Source: CAWDVK01 sp963805715 | GTDB lineage: Bacteria > Actinomycetota > Actinomycetes > Streptosporangiales > Streptosporangiaceae | Direction: 5' to 3' | Assembly: GCA_963805715.1 (NCBI GenBank) | Contig: CAWDVK010000008.1 | Coordinates: 62,001 to 126,000, forward strand | DNA: 64,000 nt | Shown: one piece after another, positions 1 to 8,845 of the stretch | How the letters are laid out: each line of letters opens with the position of its first letter | Position numbering within the stretch: the first letter of the stretch is position 1 | Program-made: the position numbers and the translations under genes | Notes under the pieces: model-generated | Told to the model about the DNA's origin: nothing | What the model saw: only the letters and a program-made list of their open reading frames with translations | Database searches by the model: none

Positions 1-2
1 TG

Positions 3-866
3 GCGCTGCGCTCCATCGGCCAGCCCAATGCCGTGGCCCGCCAGTTCGACTTCTGGGACGAGAGCTATGAGTGGCGGCGGCTGTTCTCCGAGCTGCTCGG
101 CACCTTCCTGCTCGTGCTGGTCGCCGTCGGCGCCGGCCAGGTGAACGCCAGGTTCGGCGGCCACGTCATTCCTGTCCCCGCCCAGGTGGTGGCGCCCGCG
201 CTGATGGTCATGGCGATCATCCTGTTCATGGGCGCGGTCTCCGGCGCGCATCTCAACCCGGCGGTCAGCATGGCGTTCGCGATCCGCGGCAACTTCCCGT
301 GGAAGCGGCTCCCTGCCTACGTCGTGGCCCAGCTGGCGGGCGCCGTGCTGGCCACGCTGCTGCTGTGGGCCCTCATCGGCAGGCACGGCGATGCCGGGCT
401 GACCATGCCCGGTCCAGGCGTCTCGGCGGTCACGGCCATGCTGTGGGAGGCACTGCTCACGTTCGGCCTGGTCAGCGTCATACTCGGGACCGCTTCTGGC
501 GCCCAGCAGCTCGGGCCGGTGGCCGCCTTCGGCGTCGGCAGCTTCATCGCCCTGGCCGGCCTGTTCGGGGCGCCGGTCAGCGGAGCCTCCATGAATCCGG
601 CTCGCTCGCTCGGCCCGGCGCTCGTCCTCGGCGACTGGAACTCGTGGTGGGCTTACCTGGCCGGCCCGCTGGCCGGGGCGCTGATCGCGGTGGGCGCTGC
701 TTACATCCTGCGCGGGGCGGGCGGCGGCACGCACGGGACCGAGGCGGCCCAGGGCACGCTCGGCACGCTGTGGCGGCCCGGCCCGATCGGGACGCCGTTG
801 CCGGCCCCGGACGTGCCGCCGCCGGCGACGGGCCATCCGGCCGGCCCCGCCGAGGGCGGCGTCTAG
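3..866 (+). CDS. Aquaporin / MIP-family channel (5' end outside window)
   Basis: Polytopic channel of the major intrinsic protein family, moving water or small neutral solutes across the cytoplasmic membrane. Both half-helix signatures are visible: HLNPAVS about one third in and SMNPARS in the second half, with hydrophobic segments between them. The frame stays open to the left edge; GTG at 33 is the first candidate start seen, but the residues before it (RSIGQPNAVARQFDF) read like protein, so the true start is probably upstream. 287 residues are visible. The last 50 residues are Pro/Gly/Ala rich, a probable cytosolic tail. It converges on the DksA-type gene with only 2 bp between stops. Solute specificity cannot be read from sequence alone. 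Confidence 0.9.
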   Translation, partial: ALRSIGQPNAVARQFDFWDESYEWRRLFSELLGTFLLVLVAVGAGQVNARFGGHVIPVPAQVVAPALMVMAIILFMGAVSGAHLNPAVSMAFAIRGNFPWKRLPAYVVAQLAGAVLATLLLWALIGRHGDAGLTMPGPGVSAVTAMLWEALLTFGLVSVILGTASGAQQLGPVAAFGVGSFIALAGLFGAPVSGASMNPARSLGPALVLGDWNSWWAYLAGPLAGALIAVGAAYILRGAGGGTHGTEAAQGTLGTLWRPGPIGTPLPAPDVPPPATGHPAGPAEGGV

Positions 867-868
867 CG

Positions 869-1240
869 TCAGCGACCGGCTGCGCAGCTGACGCAGGTCA
901 CGGCGGTGGGCCGGGCCGCCAGCCGCTCGGGCGCTATCGGCCGCCCGCAGCGCTGGCAGCGTCCGTAGGTACCATCGCTCAGCCGCCGCGTCGCGGCGTC
1001 AATGTCGGCCAGCTGCTGCTGTGCCTGGCTGCGCAGCGACATGACGTGCTGCCGCTCGAAGGCGATCGTGGCGCCCTCCGGGTCGTGCTCGTCGTCGGCA
1101 TTCGCCGACCTGGACGCCTCGACGATGCCCTGGTACTCCCGCTCCAGCGCGGTCAGCCGTTCGAGAGCACGCTCGCGCGCCGCGGCCAGCAGCTGCTCCG
1201 GCGGCTGATCCGCACGCGGTCCAGCCGGCCCTGAGCCCAC
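869..1240 (-). CDS. DksA/TraR-type C4 zinc-finger protein
   Basis: 123-residue protein with an N-terminal coiled-coil-like helical stretch (ERALERLTALEREYQGIVEA) and a C-terminal four-cysteine zinc finger (CQRCGRPIAPERL ... CVSC). This is the DksA/TraR/YbiI layout. Family members bind RNA polymerase through the secondary channel or act as uncharacterised zinc proteins; in actinobacteria the precise role is mostly unknown. The DxxDxA acidic tip typical of true DksA is not obvious, so DksA-like regulation is an inference. Start is GTG at 1240. Confidence 0.8.
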   Translation of the reverse strand: MGSGPAGPRADQPPEQLLAAARERALERLTALEREYQGIVEASRSANADDEHDPEGATIAFERQHVMSLRSQAQQQLADIDAATRRLSDGTYGRCQRCGRPIAPERLAARPTAVTCVSCAAGR

Positions 1241-1401
1241 GGCCTGCCTCCTGCCGGAATCCGGTGCCGCCGGCCTGCTCGGGCGGGAGGCCAGCGCTTC
1301 CGTTTCGCCTCTCCTATCAGATCACTGCCCGGACCCGCAGGCCTGCGCCTTCCGGGCAGGCCGCTGGCCCGACTGTCGGCATGATCGGGCAGGCTTGGGG
1401 C

Positions 1402-2232
1402 ATGACTCAGCCCCTGACCCTGATGGCCGTGCACGCGCATCCCGACGACGAGGCGTCAAGCACCGGCGGCGTGCTGGCCCTGTATTCCGATCAAGGCGTC
1501 CGGACGATCGTCGTGACCTGCACGAACGGGGAGTTCGGCGATGCTCCCGGTGGCGTCAAGCCGGGCGACGACGGTCACCGCGAGGAGTCGGTGGCGCAGC
1601 TGCGGCTCAGCGAGCTCCGCGAGGCAGCCAAGATCCTCGGGGTCAGCCACCTCGAGCTGCTGGGATACCACGATTCGGGCATGCCGGACTGGGACTACAA
1701 GGACCGGCCGGACGCGTTCTGCAATGTGCCCCTGCCTCAGGTAGCGGCGCGGATCGGGGCGGTGATCGAGGAGTACCGCCCGCAGGTCGTCATGACCTAC
1801 GACCCCGACGGGATGTACCAGCATCCGGATCACGTGCATGCGGCCAGGTGCACGATGGCCGCGGTGGAGGCGTTCCCCATCCCGGCCAAGCTCTACCTGA
1901 CCGCCATGCGCGGCAGCGACTGGCGGAAGGTGATGGCGGCGCTGCGGGAGCTCGGCGCCGACGTGCCCGGCGAGGACACGTTCACGCCGGAGATGCGCCG
2001 GCAGGCGGAAGAGGCCGAGCGGCGCATCACCACGACCGTCGACATCCGCCCGGTGCTGAGCCGCAAGCGGGACGCGCTGTTCGCGCACGCCAGCCAGATC
2101 CAGGAATCCTGGTTCAGCAAGCTGCCGCCGGAGATCGCCGAGTCAGCGTTCGGGCGGGAGAGCTTCATCCGGGCCAGGGACACGACCGGTGCACCGCTGC
2201 CCGAGGACGACCTGCTCGCCGGGCTGCGCTAG
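1402..2232 (+). CDS. PIG-L family deacetylase (LmbE/Mca-like)
   Basis: Zinc-dependent N-deacetylase or amidase of the PIG-L/LmbE superfamily, 276 aa. The hallmark AHPDDE metal-binding motif lies at residues 11-16 and the second metal histidine region is HPDHVHA near residue 143. In actinobacteria this fold includes MshB (mycothiol synthesis) and Mca (mycothiol S-conjugate amidase); the N-terminus LMAVHAHPDDEAS resembles Mca more than MshB, but the exact substrate is not certain. ATG at 1402 is chosen because it places the motif at the usual distance from the N-terminus; an in-frame ATG at 1381 is possible. mshA of the same pathway lies about 55 kb away in this window. Confidence 0.85.
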   Translation: MTQPLTLMAVHAHPDDEASSTGGVLALYSDQGVRTIVVTCTNGEFGDAPGGVKPGDDGHREESVAQLRLSELREAAKILGVSHLELLGYHDSGMPDWDYKDRPDAFCNVPLPQVAARIGAVIEEYRPQVVMTYDPDGMYQHPDHVHAARCTMAAVEAFPIPAKLYLTAMRGSDWRKVMAALRELGADVPGEDTFTPEMRRQAEEAERRITTTVDIRPVLSRKRDALFAHASQIQESWFSKLPPEIAESAFGRESFIRARDTTGAPLPEDDLLAGLR

Positions 2233-2238
2233 CCGCGG

Positions 2239-3144
2239 TCACAGCTGCAGCAGCCGGGCCGCGTTCTGGTAGCAGACCGCCTGCAGCCAGGGCGTGCCGA
2301 GGTCGAGGCGGGCCAGCACGGCCAGCTGATGCAGGTAGGGGTGCGGGATGTTCGGGAAGTCGGTGCCGAGCAGGATGCGGTCCGCGGCAGCGGCCAGCCG
2401 GGGCAGCAGCGCCTTCGGGAACGGCCTCGGGTTGTCGATGAACTCCGTGAAGGCCATCGTGGTGTCGAGGTAGAGGCTGGGGTACTGCTCGGCGAGGTCA
2501 AGGAAGTCGGCGTACTCCGGCGCGCCGAGGTGCGCGATGATCGCCGTCAGCCGCGGATGCGCGGCCATCACCTCGCCGAAAGGGCCCGGCCCGGTGTGCG
2601 CGCCGGGCGTCGGCGCGGATCCGCAGTGCACGATCACCGGCACGCCCGCATCGGCGAGCTGTCCCCAGACCGGCTTGAGCAGGTCATCACGCGGGTCATA
2701 GCCTCCGACCTGCAGATGCGCCTTGAACAGCCGGGCGCCGCCGGAGATGGCCGAGGCCACGTAGCTGGCGGCGGACGGCTCGGGGAAGAACGTGGCGCTG
2801 TGCAGCGCGTCCGGGGTGCGGGCGGCGAAGTCAGCGGCCCACAAGTTCAGCCAGGCGGCCATGCCGGGCTTGTGCGGGTAGAGCAGCGCGCTGAACTTCC
2901 GTACCCCGAACTCCCGCAGCAGCGCCAGCCGCCGTTCCTCGGGCAGCCGGTAGGCGATCGGCCAGCGCCGCCCGGACTGGCCGGTCTCGAAGTAGGACCA
3001 GACCTTCGCCAGCACGTTGACCGGCATGAAGTGGGTATGGACGTCAATCAGTCCGGGCAGCCCTATTTCCTGCCAGAACGCCATGATGGCCGCCGTCTCC
3101 CCGGCCGAGCCGGCCACTACGTCCGGTTCTGCCATCTTGCGCAC
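2239..3144 (-). CDS. Amidohydrolase-2 family metal-dependent hydrolase
   Basis: 301-residue TIM-barrel amidohydrolase. Metal ligands are visible: DVHTHF (HxH) near residue 37, VIVHCGS mid-protein, IIAHLG further on, and a catalytic Asp in LLGTDFPNIPHP near residue 265. This set matches the ACMSD / 2-pyrone-4,6-dicarboxylate lactonase branch, which act on carboxylated aromatics or lactones, but the substrate cannot be assigned. Two starts are possible: GTG at 3144 or ATG at 3135. It converges on the PIG-L gene (6 bp apart). No operon partner indicates a pathway. Confidence 0.85.
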   Translation of the reverse strand: MRKMAEPDVVAGSAGETAAIMAFWQEIGLPGLIDVHTHFMPVNVLAKVWSYFETGQSGRRWPIAYRLPEERRLALLREFGVRKFSALLYPHKPGMAAWLNLWAADFAARTPDALHSATFFPEPSAASYVASAISGGARLFKAHLQVGGYDPRDDLLKPVWGQLADAGVPVIVHCGSAPTPGAHTGPGPFGEVMAAHPRLTAIIAHLGAPEYADFLDLAEQYPSLYLDTTMAFTEFIDNPRPFPKALLPRLAAAADRILLGTDFPNIPHPYLHQLAVLARLDLGTPWLQAVCYQNAARLLQL

Positions 3145-3198
3145 GATCTCAGTCTGCCAGCAGGGTCATCGCCGCCAGGACGCGGAGTCGTGCGGCGA

Positions 3199-3717
3199 TC
3201 AGGCCGGGCCAGTTCCGGGATCCGGGCCGGCGCCGGAGCCGGGCCTGAACTCGGCGCTGAGGTCGGGGCCCAGCGCGCTGCCCGAAGCCCGGCGGAGTAC
3301 GCCGGCGCCGGTGCCCATGGCCCGCCGCCACGGCGGCACGCCCTCGATCTCGGTCTCCAGGGAGAAACTCAGGAATGTTCTGATCAGCACGATAAGTCCG
3401 AGGCTGAGCACGTTGTCGAGCGTGGGGTCGACGACGACCGTGCGGACCAGGTCGGCCGCCACCAGGATCTCCAGGCCCAGCAGGATGGTGCCGCCGAAGG
3501 CCGTCCGCAGGACGCGGTAGGCGTTTGCGCCGCGGCCGGATCGCCGCCAGGCGATCACTGCCAGCACGAATGACCAGAGGACGCCGAGCACCAGGATGGC
3601 GACGCCGGTCACCTCGAAACCCTGGGCGACGTGCGCCATGACGCTGTCGAAGGACGCTGGCTCAGCATGCGCGGCTTCCGAGCCGATCATCAATGCGTCC
3701 CTCGCGTTCCGCTTCAC
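3199..3717 (-). CDS. DUF1622 family membrane protein
   Basis: 172-residue protein with a hydrophobic segment (VTGVAILVLGVLWSFVLAVI), a cytosolic loop with YRVLRTAFGGTILLGLEILV, and a third helix (VLSLGLIVLIRTFLSFSLE) ending in the characteristic LETEIEG. This arrangement is DUF1622, small inner-membrane proteins of unknown function. The C-terminus is Gly/Pro rich. Start is GTG at 3717; an ATG nine codons in is an alternative. It is divergent from hypF across a 176-bp region containing a long inverted repeat. Functional link to hydrogenase is not indicated. Confidence 0.75.
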   Translation of the reverse strand: MKRNARDALMIGSEAAHAEPASFDSVMAHVAQGFEVTGVAILVLGVLWSFVLAVIAWRRSGRGANAYRVLRTAFGGTILLGLEILVAADLVRTVVVDPTLDNVLSLGLIVLIRTFLSFSLETEIEGVPPWRRAMGTGAGVLRRASGSALGPDLSAEFRPGSGAGPDPGTGPA

Positions 3718-3778
3718 CAGGCCAGGCGGCCCGGCACCGGTTATCTACCCGCCTCGCGTGCCGGCCGCACCGCATCAT

Positions 3779-3825
3779 GATCTCGAAGACTTAGCTGGCG
3801 CATTTCCCCTGAAGTCTTCGAGATC
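3779..3825. promoter_or_regulatory. 14-bp perfect inverted repeat in divergent DUF1622/hypF promoter region
   Basis: Arms GATCTCGAAGACTT (3779-3792) and AAGTCTTCGAGATC (3812-3825) are exact reverse complements separated by 19 bp. The dyad lies between two divergent start codons (3717 and 3894), so it cannot terminate either transcript. It could be a paired operator for a dimeric regulator or a hairpin in a long leader. A smaller GC hairpin (CCCCGG/CCGGGG) follows at 3825-3839. Confidence 0.5.
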
Positions 3826-3893
3826 CCCGGAATCCGGGGGCTTAGCGCGGCTCTGCCGGGCAGCCGCGGCGGCGATGGCGCCACACTGGACTG

Positions 3894-6200
3894 GTGAGCG
3901 AGCGGATACGGACCGCGGTCCGGGTTCAGGGAGTCGTCCAGGGAGTCGGCTTCCGCCCGTTTGTCTACTCTCTCGCCACCAGCCTCGGCCTCGGCGGTCT
4001 CGTCGGTAACGACATAGATGGGGTATTTGCCGAGGTGGAGGGTCCGCCGGAGGCGGTCAGCTCGTTCCTGCTGCGGCTGGAGAAGGAGGCTCCGCCGCTG
4101 GCCAGGATCGAGCGGGTGACCACGGCAGCCCTGGGCCCGACGGGGTCGGCCGCGTTCGCCATGGCGCCGAGCGCGGCGGGCGGCGAGCGCCGGGCGCTGG
4201 TGTCCGCCGACAGCGCGACCTGCGCTGACTGCCTGCGTGAGCTAGCGGATCCCGACGACCGGCGGTTCGGCTACCCGTTCATCAACTGCACCAACTGCGG
4301 CCCGCGTTTCACCATCGTGCGGGATGTGCCCTACGACCGTCCGCTGACCACGATGAGCAGCTTCCGGATGTGCCACCAGTGCGCCGCCGAGTACGCCAGC
4401 CCGGCCGACCGCAGGTTCCATGCCCAGCCGGTCTGCTGCCCGGCCTGCGGTCCCCGGCTCCGGCTGCTGGACGCCACCGGAGCGCCGCTGGCGGGCCAGC
4501 AGGCCGGGGCTGATCCCATCGCGGCGGCGGCGACGCTGCTGCGAGCGGGCCAGGTGCTGGCGGTCAAGGGCATCGGCGGATATCACCTGGCGGCCGACGC
4601 GGCGAACGAGGACGCGGCCGCCGCACTGCGCCAGCGCAAGCACCGTGAGGACAAGCCGTTCGCGGTGATGGTCGCCGACCTGGCCGCGGCCGGCCGCCTC
4701 GGCCAGGTCGACGCCGCGGCCGCGGTCCTGCTGGCCAGCAGCAGGCGGCCCATCGTGCTGCTGCCCCGCCGCGCGGACGGCGATGACAGCGCAGGCACAG
4801 TCGCGCCGTCTGTCGCACCGGGCAACCGGCAGCTCGGGATCATGCTGCCGTATACCGCGCTGCATCACCTGCTGGTCCGCGAGGCGGCCGGTCCTATCGT
4901 CCTGACCAGCGGGAACGTCTCCGACGAGCCGATTGCCTACCGGGACGAGGACGCGCTGCAGCGGCTGGCCGGGATCGCCGGCGCGTTCCTGCTGCACGAC
5001 CGGGCCATCCACATCCGCACCGACGACTCGGTCGTGCGCGCGGTCCGCGGCCGCGAGTCAGTGCTGCGCCGCTCCCGCGGCTACGTGCCCGAGCCGCTCG
5101 GGGTCCCGGTCAGCTTCAGCCGGCCGGTGCTGGCGTGCGGCGGCGAGCTGAAGAACACGTTCTGCCTCGGCAAGGAGCAGCGCGCCTTCGTGTCGCATCA
5201 CATCGGCGACCTGGAGAACGCCGAGACGCTGCGCTCGTTCACCGAGGGCATCGAGCACTTCCGGCGGCTGTTCGATATCACGCCCCGGGTCGTGGCGCAC
5301 GACCTGCACCCCGAGTACCTGTCCACGAAGTACGCGGCCGGCCTGGCCGACGTGGAGCTCATCGGCGTCCAGCACCATCACGCCCACATCGCGTCCTGCC
5401 TGGCCGACAACGGCGAGCACGGACCGGTCATCGGCGTGGCCTTCGACGGAACCGGCTACGGCACGGACGGCACGATCTGGGGCGGCGAGTTCCTGATCGC
5501 CGGCCTCACCTCGTTCGAGCGGGCGGGGCACCTGGAGACGGTGCCGATGCCCGGCGGCACGGCGGCGATCAGGCAGCCATGGCGGATGGCGGCCAGCTAC
5601 CTGGCTGCCGCCTACCCCGACGGGCCGCCGCCCGGCCTGCCGGTGACGCTGCGCAACGAGACCGCCTGGCCCGCCATGCTGGCCATGGCCCGGCGCGGCA
5701 TCAACTCGCCGCTCACCTCCAGTGCCGGACGGCTGTTCGACGCGGTCGCCGCCATCCTGGGCGTGCGGGACGCGATCAGGTACGAGGGCCAGGCCGCCAT
5801 CGAGCTCGAGCAGCTCGCCGACGCGGGAGAGCGCGGCTGCTACCGGGCCGCCGTGACGGGCTCGTCGCCGCTGCGCGCCCGGGGCCGCGACCTGGTCCGG
5901 GCCGCGGCCGATGAGCTGACCGCGGGCGTCAGCCCGGCCGTGATCGCCGCGAGGTTCCACAATGGCGTCGCCGCGATGATCGGGGACGCCTGCGTGCTGC
6001 TGCGGGAGCGCACCGGCCTGGACACCGTGGCGCTATCCGGCGGGGTGTTCCAGAACCAGCTGCTGACCGCGCGGACTCTTGACTGCCTCGAAACGAAACG
6101 CTTCCGGGTACTCGTGCACGGACGCCTGCCCTGCAACGACGGGGGGATCAGCTTCGGTCAGGCCGTGATCGCCGCCGCCAGGGACGCCGCGGGTAGCTGA
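3894..6200 (+). CDS. hypF: Carbamoyltransferase HypF, [NiFe]-hydrogenase maturation
   Basis: 768-residue cytosolic enzyme that uses carbamoyl phosphate and ATP to make the carbamoyl group transferred to the C-terminal Cys of HypE, the source of the active-site cyanide ligands. Domains in order: acylphosphatase-like (VQGVVQGVGFRPFVYSLA, residues about 8-90); two C4 zinc motifs (CADC...CTNC and CHQC...CPAC, about 108-185); YrdC-like nucleotide domain (about 200-390, with KGIGGYHLAADA); Kae1-like C-terminal domain with metal motif HHHAHIASC and VALSGGVFQNQ. Full length, GTG start. It converges on hypB (21 bp apart), so it is transcribed apart from the other hyp genes. Confidence 0.97.
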   Translation: MSERIRTAVRVQGVVQGVGFRPFVYSLATSLGLGGLVGNDIDGVFAEVEGPPEAVSSFLLRLEKEAPPLARIERVTTAALGPTGSAAFAMAPSAAGGERRALVSADSATCADCLRELADPDDRRFGYPFINCTNCGPRFTIVRDVPYDRPLTTMSSFRMCHQCAAEYASPADRRFHAQPVCCPACGPRLRLLDATGAPLAGQQAGADPIAAAATLLRAGQVLAVKGIGGYHLAADAANEDAAAALRQRKHREDKPFAVMVADLAAAGRLGQVDAAAAVLLASSRRPIVLLPRRADGDDSAGTVAPSVAPGNRQLGIMLPYTALHHLLVREAAGPIVLTSGNVSDEPIAYRDEDALQRLAGIAGAFLLHDRAIHIRTDDSVVRAVRGRESVLRRSRGYVPEPLGVPVSFSRPVLACGGELKNTFCLGKEQRAFVSHHIGDLENAETLRSFTEGIEHFRRLFDITPRVVAHDLHPEYLSTKYAAGLADVELIGVQHHHAHIASCLADNGEHGPVIGVAFDGTGYGTDGTIWGGEFLIAGLTSFERAGHLETVPMPGGTAAIRQPWRMAASYLAAAYPDGPPPGLPVTLRNETAWPAMLAMARRGINSPLTSSAGRLFDAVAAILGVRDAIRYEGQAAIELEQLADAGERGCYRAAVTGSSPLRARGRDLVRAAADELTAGVSPAVIAARFHNGVAAMIGDACVLLRERTGLDTVALSGGVFQNQLLTARTLDCLETKRFRVLVHGRLPCNDGGISFGQAVIAAARDAAGS

Positions 6201-6221
6201 GCTGCCGCAGGCGGTCAGGCC

Positions 6222-7101
6222 TTATCTGAGCGGGGCCGGCGTCCGGCGGCGCAGCCAGTCGTACCACTCCTGCATGCCGTCGCCGCTGGTGGCGGACACC
6301 TGCATCAGCAGGGCATCGGGGGCGACCTGGCGCAGATCGCGTCCGTAGGCCCGGACGTCGAAGTCCACGTAGGGCAGCAGGTCAGTCTTGTTCAGCAGGA
6401 CCAGGCCGGCCTGCCGGAACATGCGCGGATACTTCAGCGGCTTGTCCGCTCCCTCGGTCACCGAGGCCAGTACGACCCGGGCATCCTCCCCTAGGTCGAA
6501 CAGGGCCGGGCAGACCAGGTTGCCGACGTTCTCGATCACGACGATGGAACCGCTGGGCGGATCGAGGCTGCGCAGCCCGCGCGCCAGCATGTCGGCGTCG
6601 AGGTGACAGCCTGCCCCGGTGTTGATCTGGACCACGTTGCTGCCCGCGGCGAGGATCCGCCGCGCGTCCAGCGTGGTTTCCTGGTCGCCCTCGATGACCG
6701 AGATCGCGACCCGGCCGGCCAGCTCCCTGGTCGTCCGCTCCAGCAGCGTCGTCTTGCCCGCACCGGGAGAAGCTCATCAGGTTCACCGCGAGAATCCCGC
6801 GCTGTCGCAGCCAGGCCCGGTTCAGCCCGGCGAGCTGGTCATTCTTGGCGAGTACCCGTTCCTGCAGCTGAACGGTCCTGGCCGTGCCGGCCGAGGCCGG
6901 CACCTCGACGTGAACTCCCTCATGGCCGTGACTGCGGCCCGGGCCGAGGCCGAGGTCGTGCTCGTGGCTGTGCTCACGGTCGTGGTCGTGGTCGTGGCCG
7001 GTGCCGTGGTCGTGGCCGGTCCCGGCACTGAGGTCATCGCCGGGGTCGTCCGCGATCAGCCGGACAACCGCGTCGCCCGAGCAGCCGCATGTCGCGCACA
7101 T
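6222..7101 (-). CDS. hypB: HypB nickel-insertion GTPase, frameshifted at the Walker A motif
   Basis: GTPase that delivers nickel to the hydrogenase large subunit. N-terminus MCATCGCSGDA holds the CxxCGC high-affinity nickel site; residues about 25-60 are a His-rich nickel-storage stretch (HDHGTGHDHDHDREHSHEH). The reading frame breaks at about 6770-6771: the sequence reads AVNLMSF-SRCGQ where removal of one base gives the expected AVNLMSSPGAGKTT P-loop. After the shift, VVQINTGAGCHLDADML, ENVGNLVCPA and LNKTDLL are all intact, giving 292 aa if corrected. It starts one base after the hypA stop codon. Either a consensus error or a null allele; with hypA-F otherwise intact I favour an error. Confidence 0.9.
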
Positions 7102-7102
7102 G

Positions 7103-7432
7103 TCATGCCACCTGGACGGAGGTGATCGTGAGTTCCTGCCCGGTCAGCACGGTGACCTCGACACTGCCGCACGGGCAGATGGCAATCGGGGCATCCGGCT
7201 CGAATTCGGACGCGCACACCCGGCACCGGCACAGCGCGCGCGGCTCGGTGATCTCCAGGCGGGCGCCCTCCAGATTCGTGCCCTCGGTCACCAGCTCGAA
7301 GCAGAACCGGACCGAATCGGCCACGACGCCGGACAGTGCTCCGATCTCCAGCCGGACGCAGGTAATCCGCTGGTCCGGGAGGCGCCCGGTGACGGCGCTG
7401 ACGACGCCCTCGGTGATAGCTAGCTCATGCAC
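7103..7432 (-). CDS. hypA: HypA nickel chaperone
   Basis: 109-residue partner of HypB in nickel insertion. The start is set at GTG 7432 so the protein begins V(M)HELAITEGVVSAV, placing the nickel-binding His at position 2 as in all HypA proteins; longer frames upstream would bury it. The zinc domain is CRVC...CPCGS: the second pair is Cys-Pro-Cys rather than the usual Cys-x2-Cys, one residue shorter. The stop is one base before the hypB ATG. There is a 66-bp gap from the hypE stop, the largest within this part of the operon. Confidence 0.93.
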   Translation of the reverse strand: MHELAITEGVVSAVTGRLPDQRITCVRLEIGALSGVVADSVRFCFELVTEGTNLEGARLEITEPRALCRCRVCASEFEPDAPIAICPCGSVEVTVLTGQELTITSVQVA

Positions 7433-7498
7433 TCGGTACTCTCTCAGCTTGGTGCCCGCCAGCTCGGCGCCGGCCAGCACGGTCCGGTCACGGCAGGT

Positions 7499-8845
7499 TC
7501 AGCAGATCCGCGGCAGCGGATCGCCGACGAGCAGGTCGACGATCCGGGTGCCGCCGAAGGCGGTCTTCAGCTGGACAATTCCCGGCGGCTCCGCCGTGAC
7601 GTGCCCGATGATGGCCGACTGCGCGCCCTGCGGGTGGCCGCGCAGCGCAGCCAGGGCCCGCTCCGCGTGGGCCGGGTCGACGACGGCCACGAGCCTGCCC
7701 TCACAGGCTACGTACATCGGATCGATGCCCAGCAGTTCCGACGCACCGCGCACGGCGGCCCGGACCGGGATGTCATCCTCGTTCACGAGAATTCCCACGC
7801 TGGCGGCGGTGGCGATCTCGTTCAGGATGGTAGCGACGCCGCCCCTGGTGGCGTCGCGCAGCGCGCGGACGCCGTCGGCCTGCGCCAGCAGGTCGGCGAC
7901 CAGCCCGTGCAGCGGCGCGGTGTCCGACGTCACGTCGGCCTCGATGCCGAGTTCGCCGCGGGCCAGCATGATCGTCACGCCGTGATCGCCGATCGGCCCG
8001 GACACCATGATCACGTCTCCCGGCCTGGCCTGGGCGACGCCGAGCAGCAGGTCGCCCTCGATCAGGCCGAGCCCGGCCGTGTTGATGTAGCAGCCGTCAG
8101 CCTTGCCCCGCTCCACCACCTTGGTGTCGCCGGTGACGATCTGGACGCCGGCCCGGTCGGCGGCGGCTCGCATGGACGCGACGATCCGGCTCAGATCCGC
8201 GACCGGGAAGCCCTCCTCCAGAATGAACCCGGCGGACAGGCAGACCGGCACGGCCCCGGCCATGGACAGGTCGTTGATCGTTCCGTTCACCGCGAGGTCC
8301 CCGATGTCGCCGCCGGGGAAGAAGAGCGGCGACACGACGTAGGAGTCCGTGGTCATGGCCAGCCGGGAGCCGTTCACGTGCAGCTGGGCAGCGTCCTCCA
8401 GCGGCTCGAGCAGCGGGTTGCGGAAGGCGTCCAGGAATATCGCCTCGATCAGCGTCTGCGTCGCCTTGCCGCCCGCCCCGTGCGACATGGTGATGCGGTC
8501 CTCCCTGACCCGCGGGCGGCTGCGCCGGGCCCGGTCGATCCGCTCCAGCACCAGTTCCTCGCGCACCGTGCCGGGCAGCGGCTGCGGTGACCCGCGGTGC
8601 ACGTGCCGGGCCGCCCCAGGGCTGGCCTGCTCGTGGTTCCCGGCCTGCTCGTGGTTCCCGGCCTGCTCGTGGTTCCCGGCCTGCTCCTGCTGCCTGGCCA
8701 GCTCTTCCCTGGCCTGCTCGTCGTGCTCGCGGAGTGCCTGCTGTACCCAGCTGGCCTCCCCGGCCTCAGCGGGCGGGGACTGGGGGCCGGCCGCCTCATC
8801 GGCGGGCTGGCGGGCAGCCGGGTGATCCAGCCGACCTGCTGTCAT
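7499..8845 (-). CDS. hypE: HypE with repeat-bearing N-terminal extension
   Basis: Receives the carbamoyl group from HypF on its C-terminal cysteine and dehydrates it to thiocyanate for cyanide transfer to Fe on HypC-HypD. The last residues PRIC carry the required terminal Cys. The AIR-synthase-like core starts near residue 110 (MSHGAGGKATQTLIE) and includes GGDIGDLAVNGTINDL and DATRGGVATILNE. About 105 residues precede the core, far more than usual, with a triplicated AGNHEQ motif. The ATG at 8845 overlaps the hypD stop as ATGA, which supports this start; an internal GTG at VREELVLERI would give a conventional-length protein. 448 aa as annotated. Confidence 0.93.
   Translation of the reverse strand: MTAGRLDHPAARQPADEAAGPQSPPAEAGEASWVQQALREHDEQAREELARQQEQAGNHEQAGNHEQAGNHEQASPGAARHVHRGSPQPLPGTVREELVLERIDRARRSRPRVREDRITMSHGAGGKATQTLIEAIFLDAFRNPLLEPLEDAAQLHVNGSRLAMTTDSYVVSPLFFPGGDIGDLAVNGTINDLSMAGAVPVCLSAGFILEEGFPVADLSRIVASMRAAADRAGVQIVTGDTKVVERGKADGCYINTAGLGLIEGDLLLGVAQARPGDVIMVSGPIGDHGVTIMLARGELGIEADVTSDTAPLHGLVADLLAQADGVRALRDATRGGVATILNEIATAASVGILVNEDDIPVRAAVRGASELLGIDPMYVACEGRLVAVVDPAHAERALAALRGHPQGAQSAIIGHVTAEPPGIVQLKTAFGGTRIVDLLVGDPLPRIC
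8624..8677. repeat. 3 x 18-bp tandem repeat inside hypE
   Basis: Three exact copies of GGCCTGCTCGTGGTTCCC (8624-8641, 8642-8659, 8660-8677) followed by a partial fourth. On the coding strand they encode AGNHEQ x3 in the N-terminal extension of HypE. In-frame period, so copy-number change would not disrupt translation. Confidence 0.95.

Noticed and set aside
8624..8677. CRISPR-like array
   Set aside because: Direct tandem copies without spacers, in frame within hypE.
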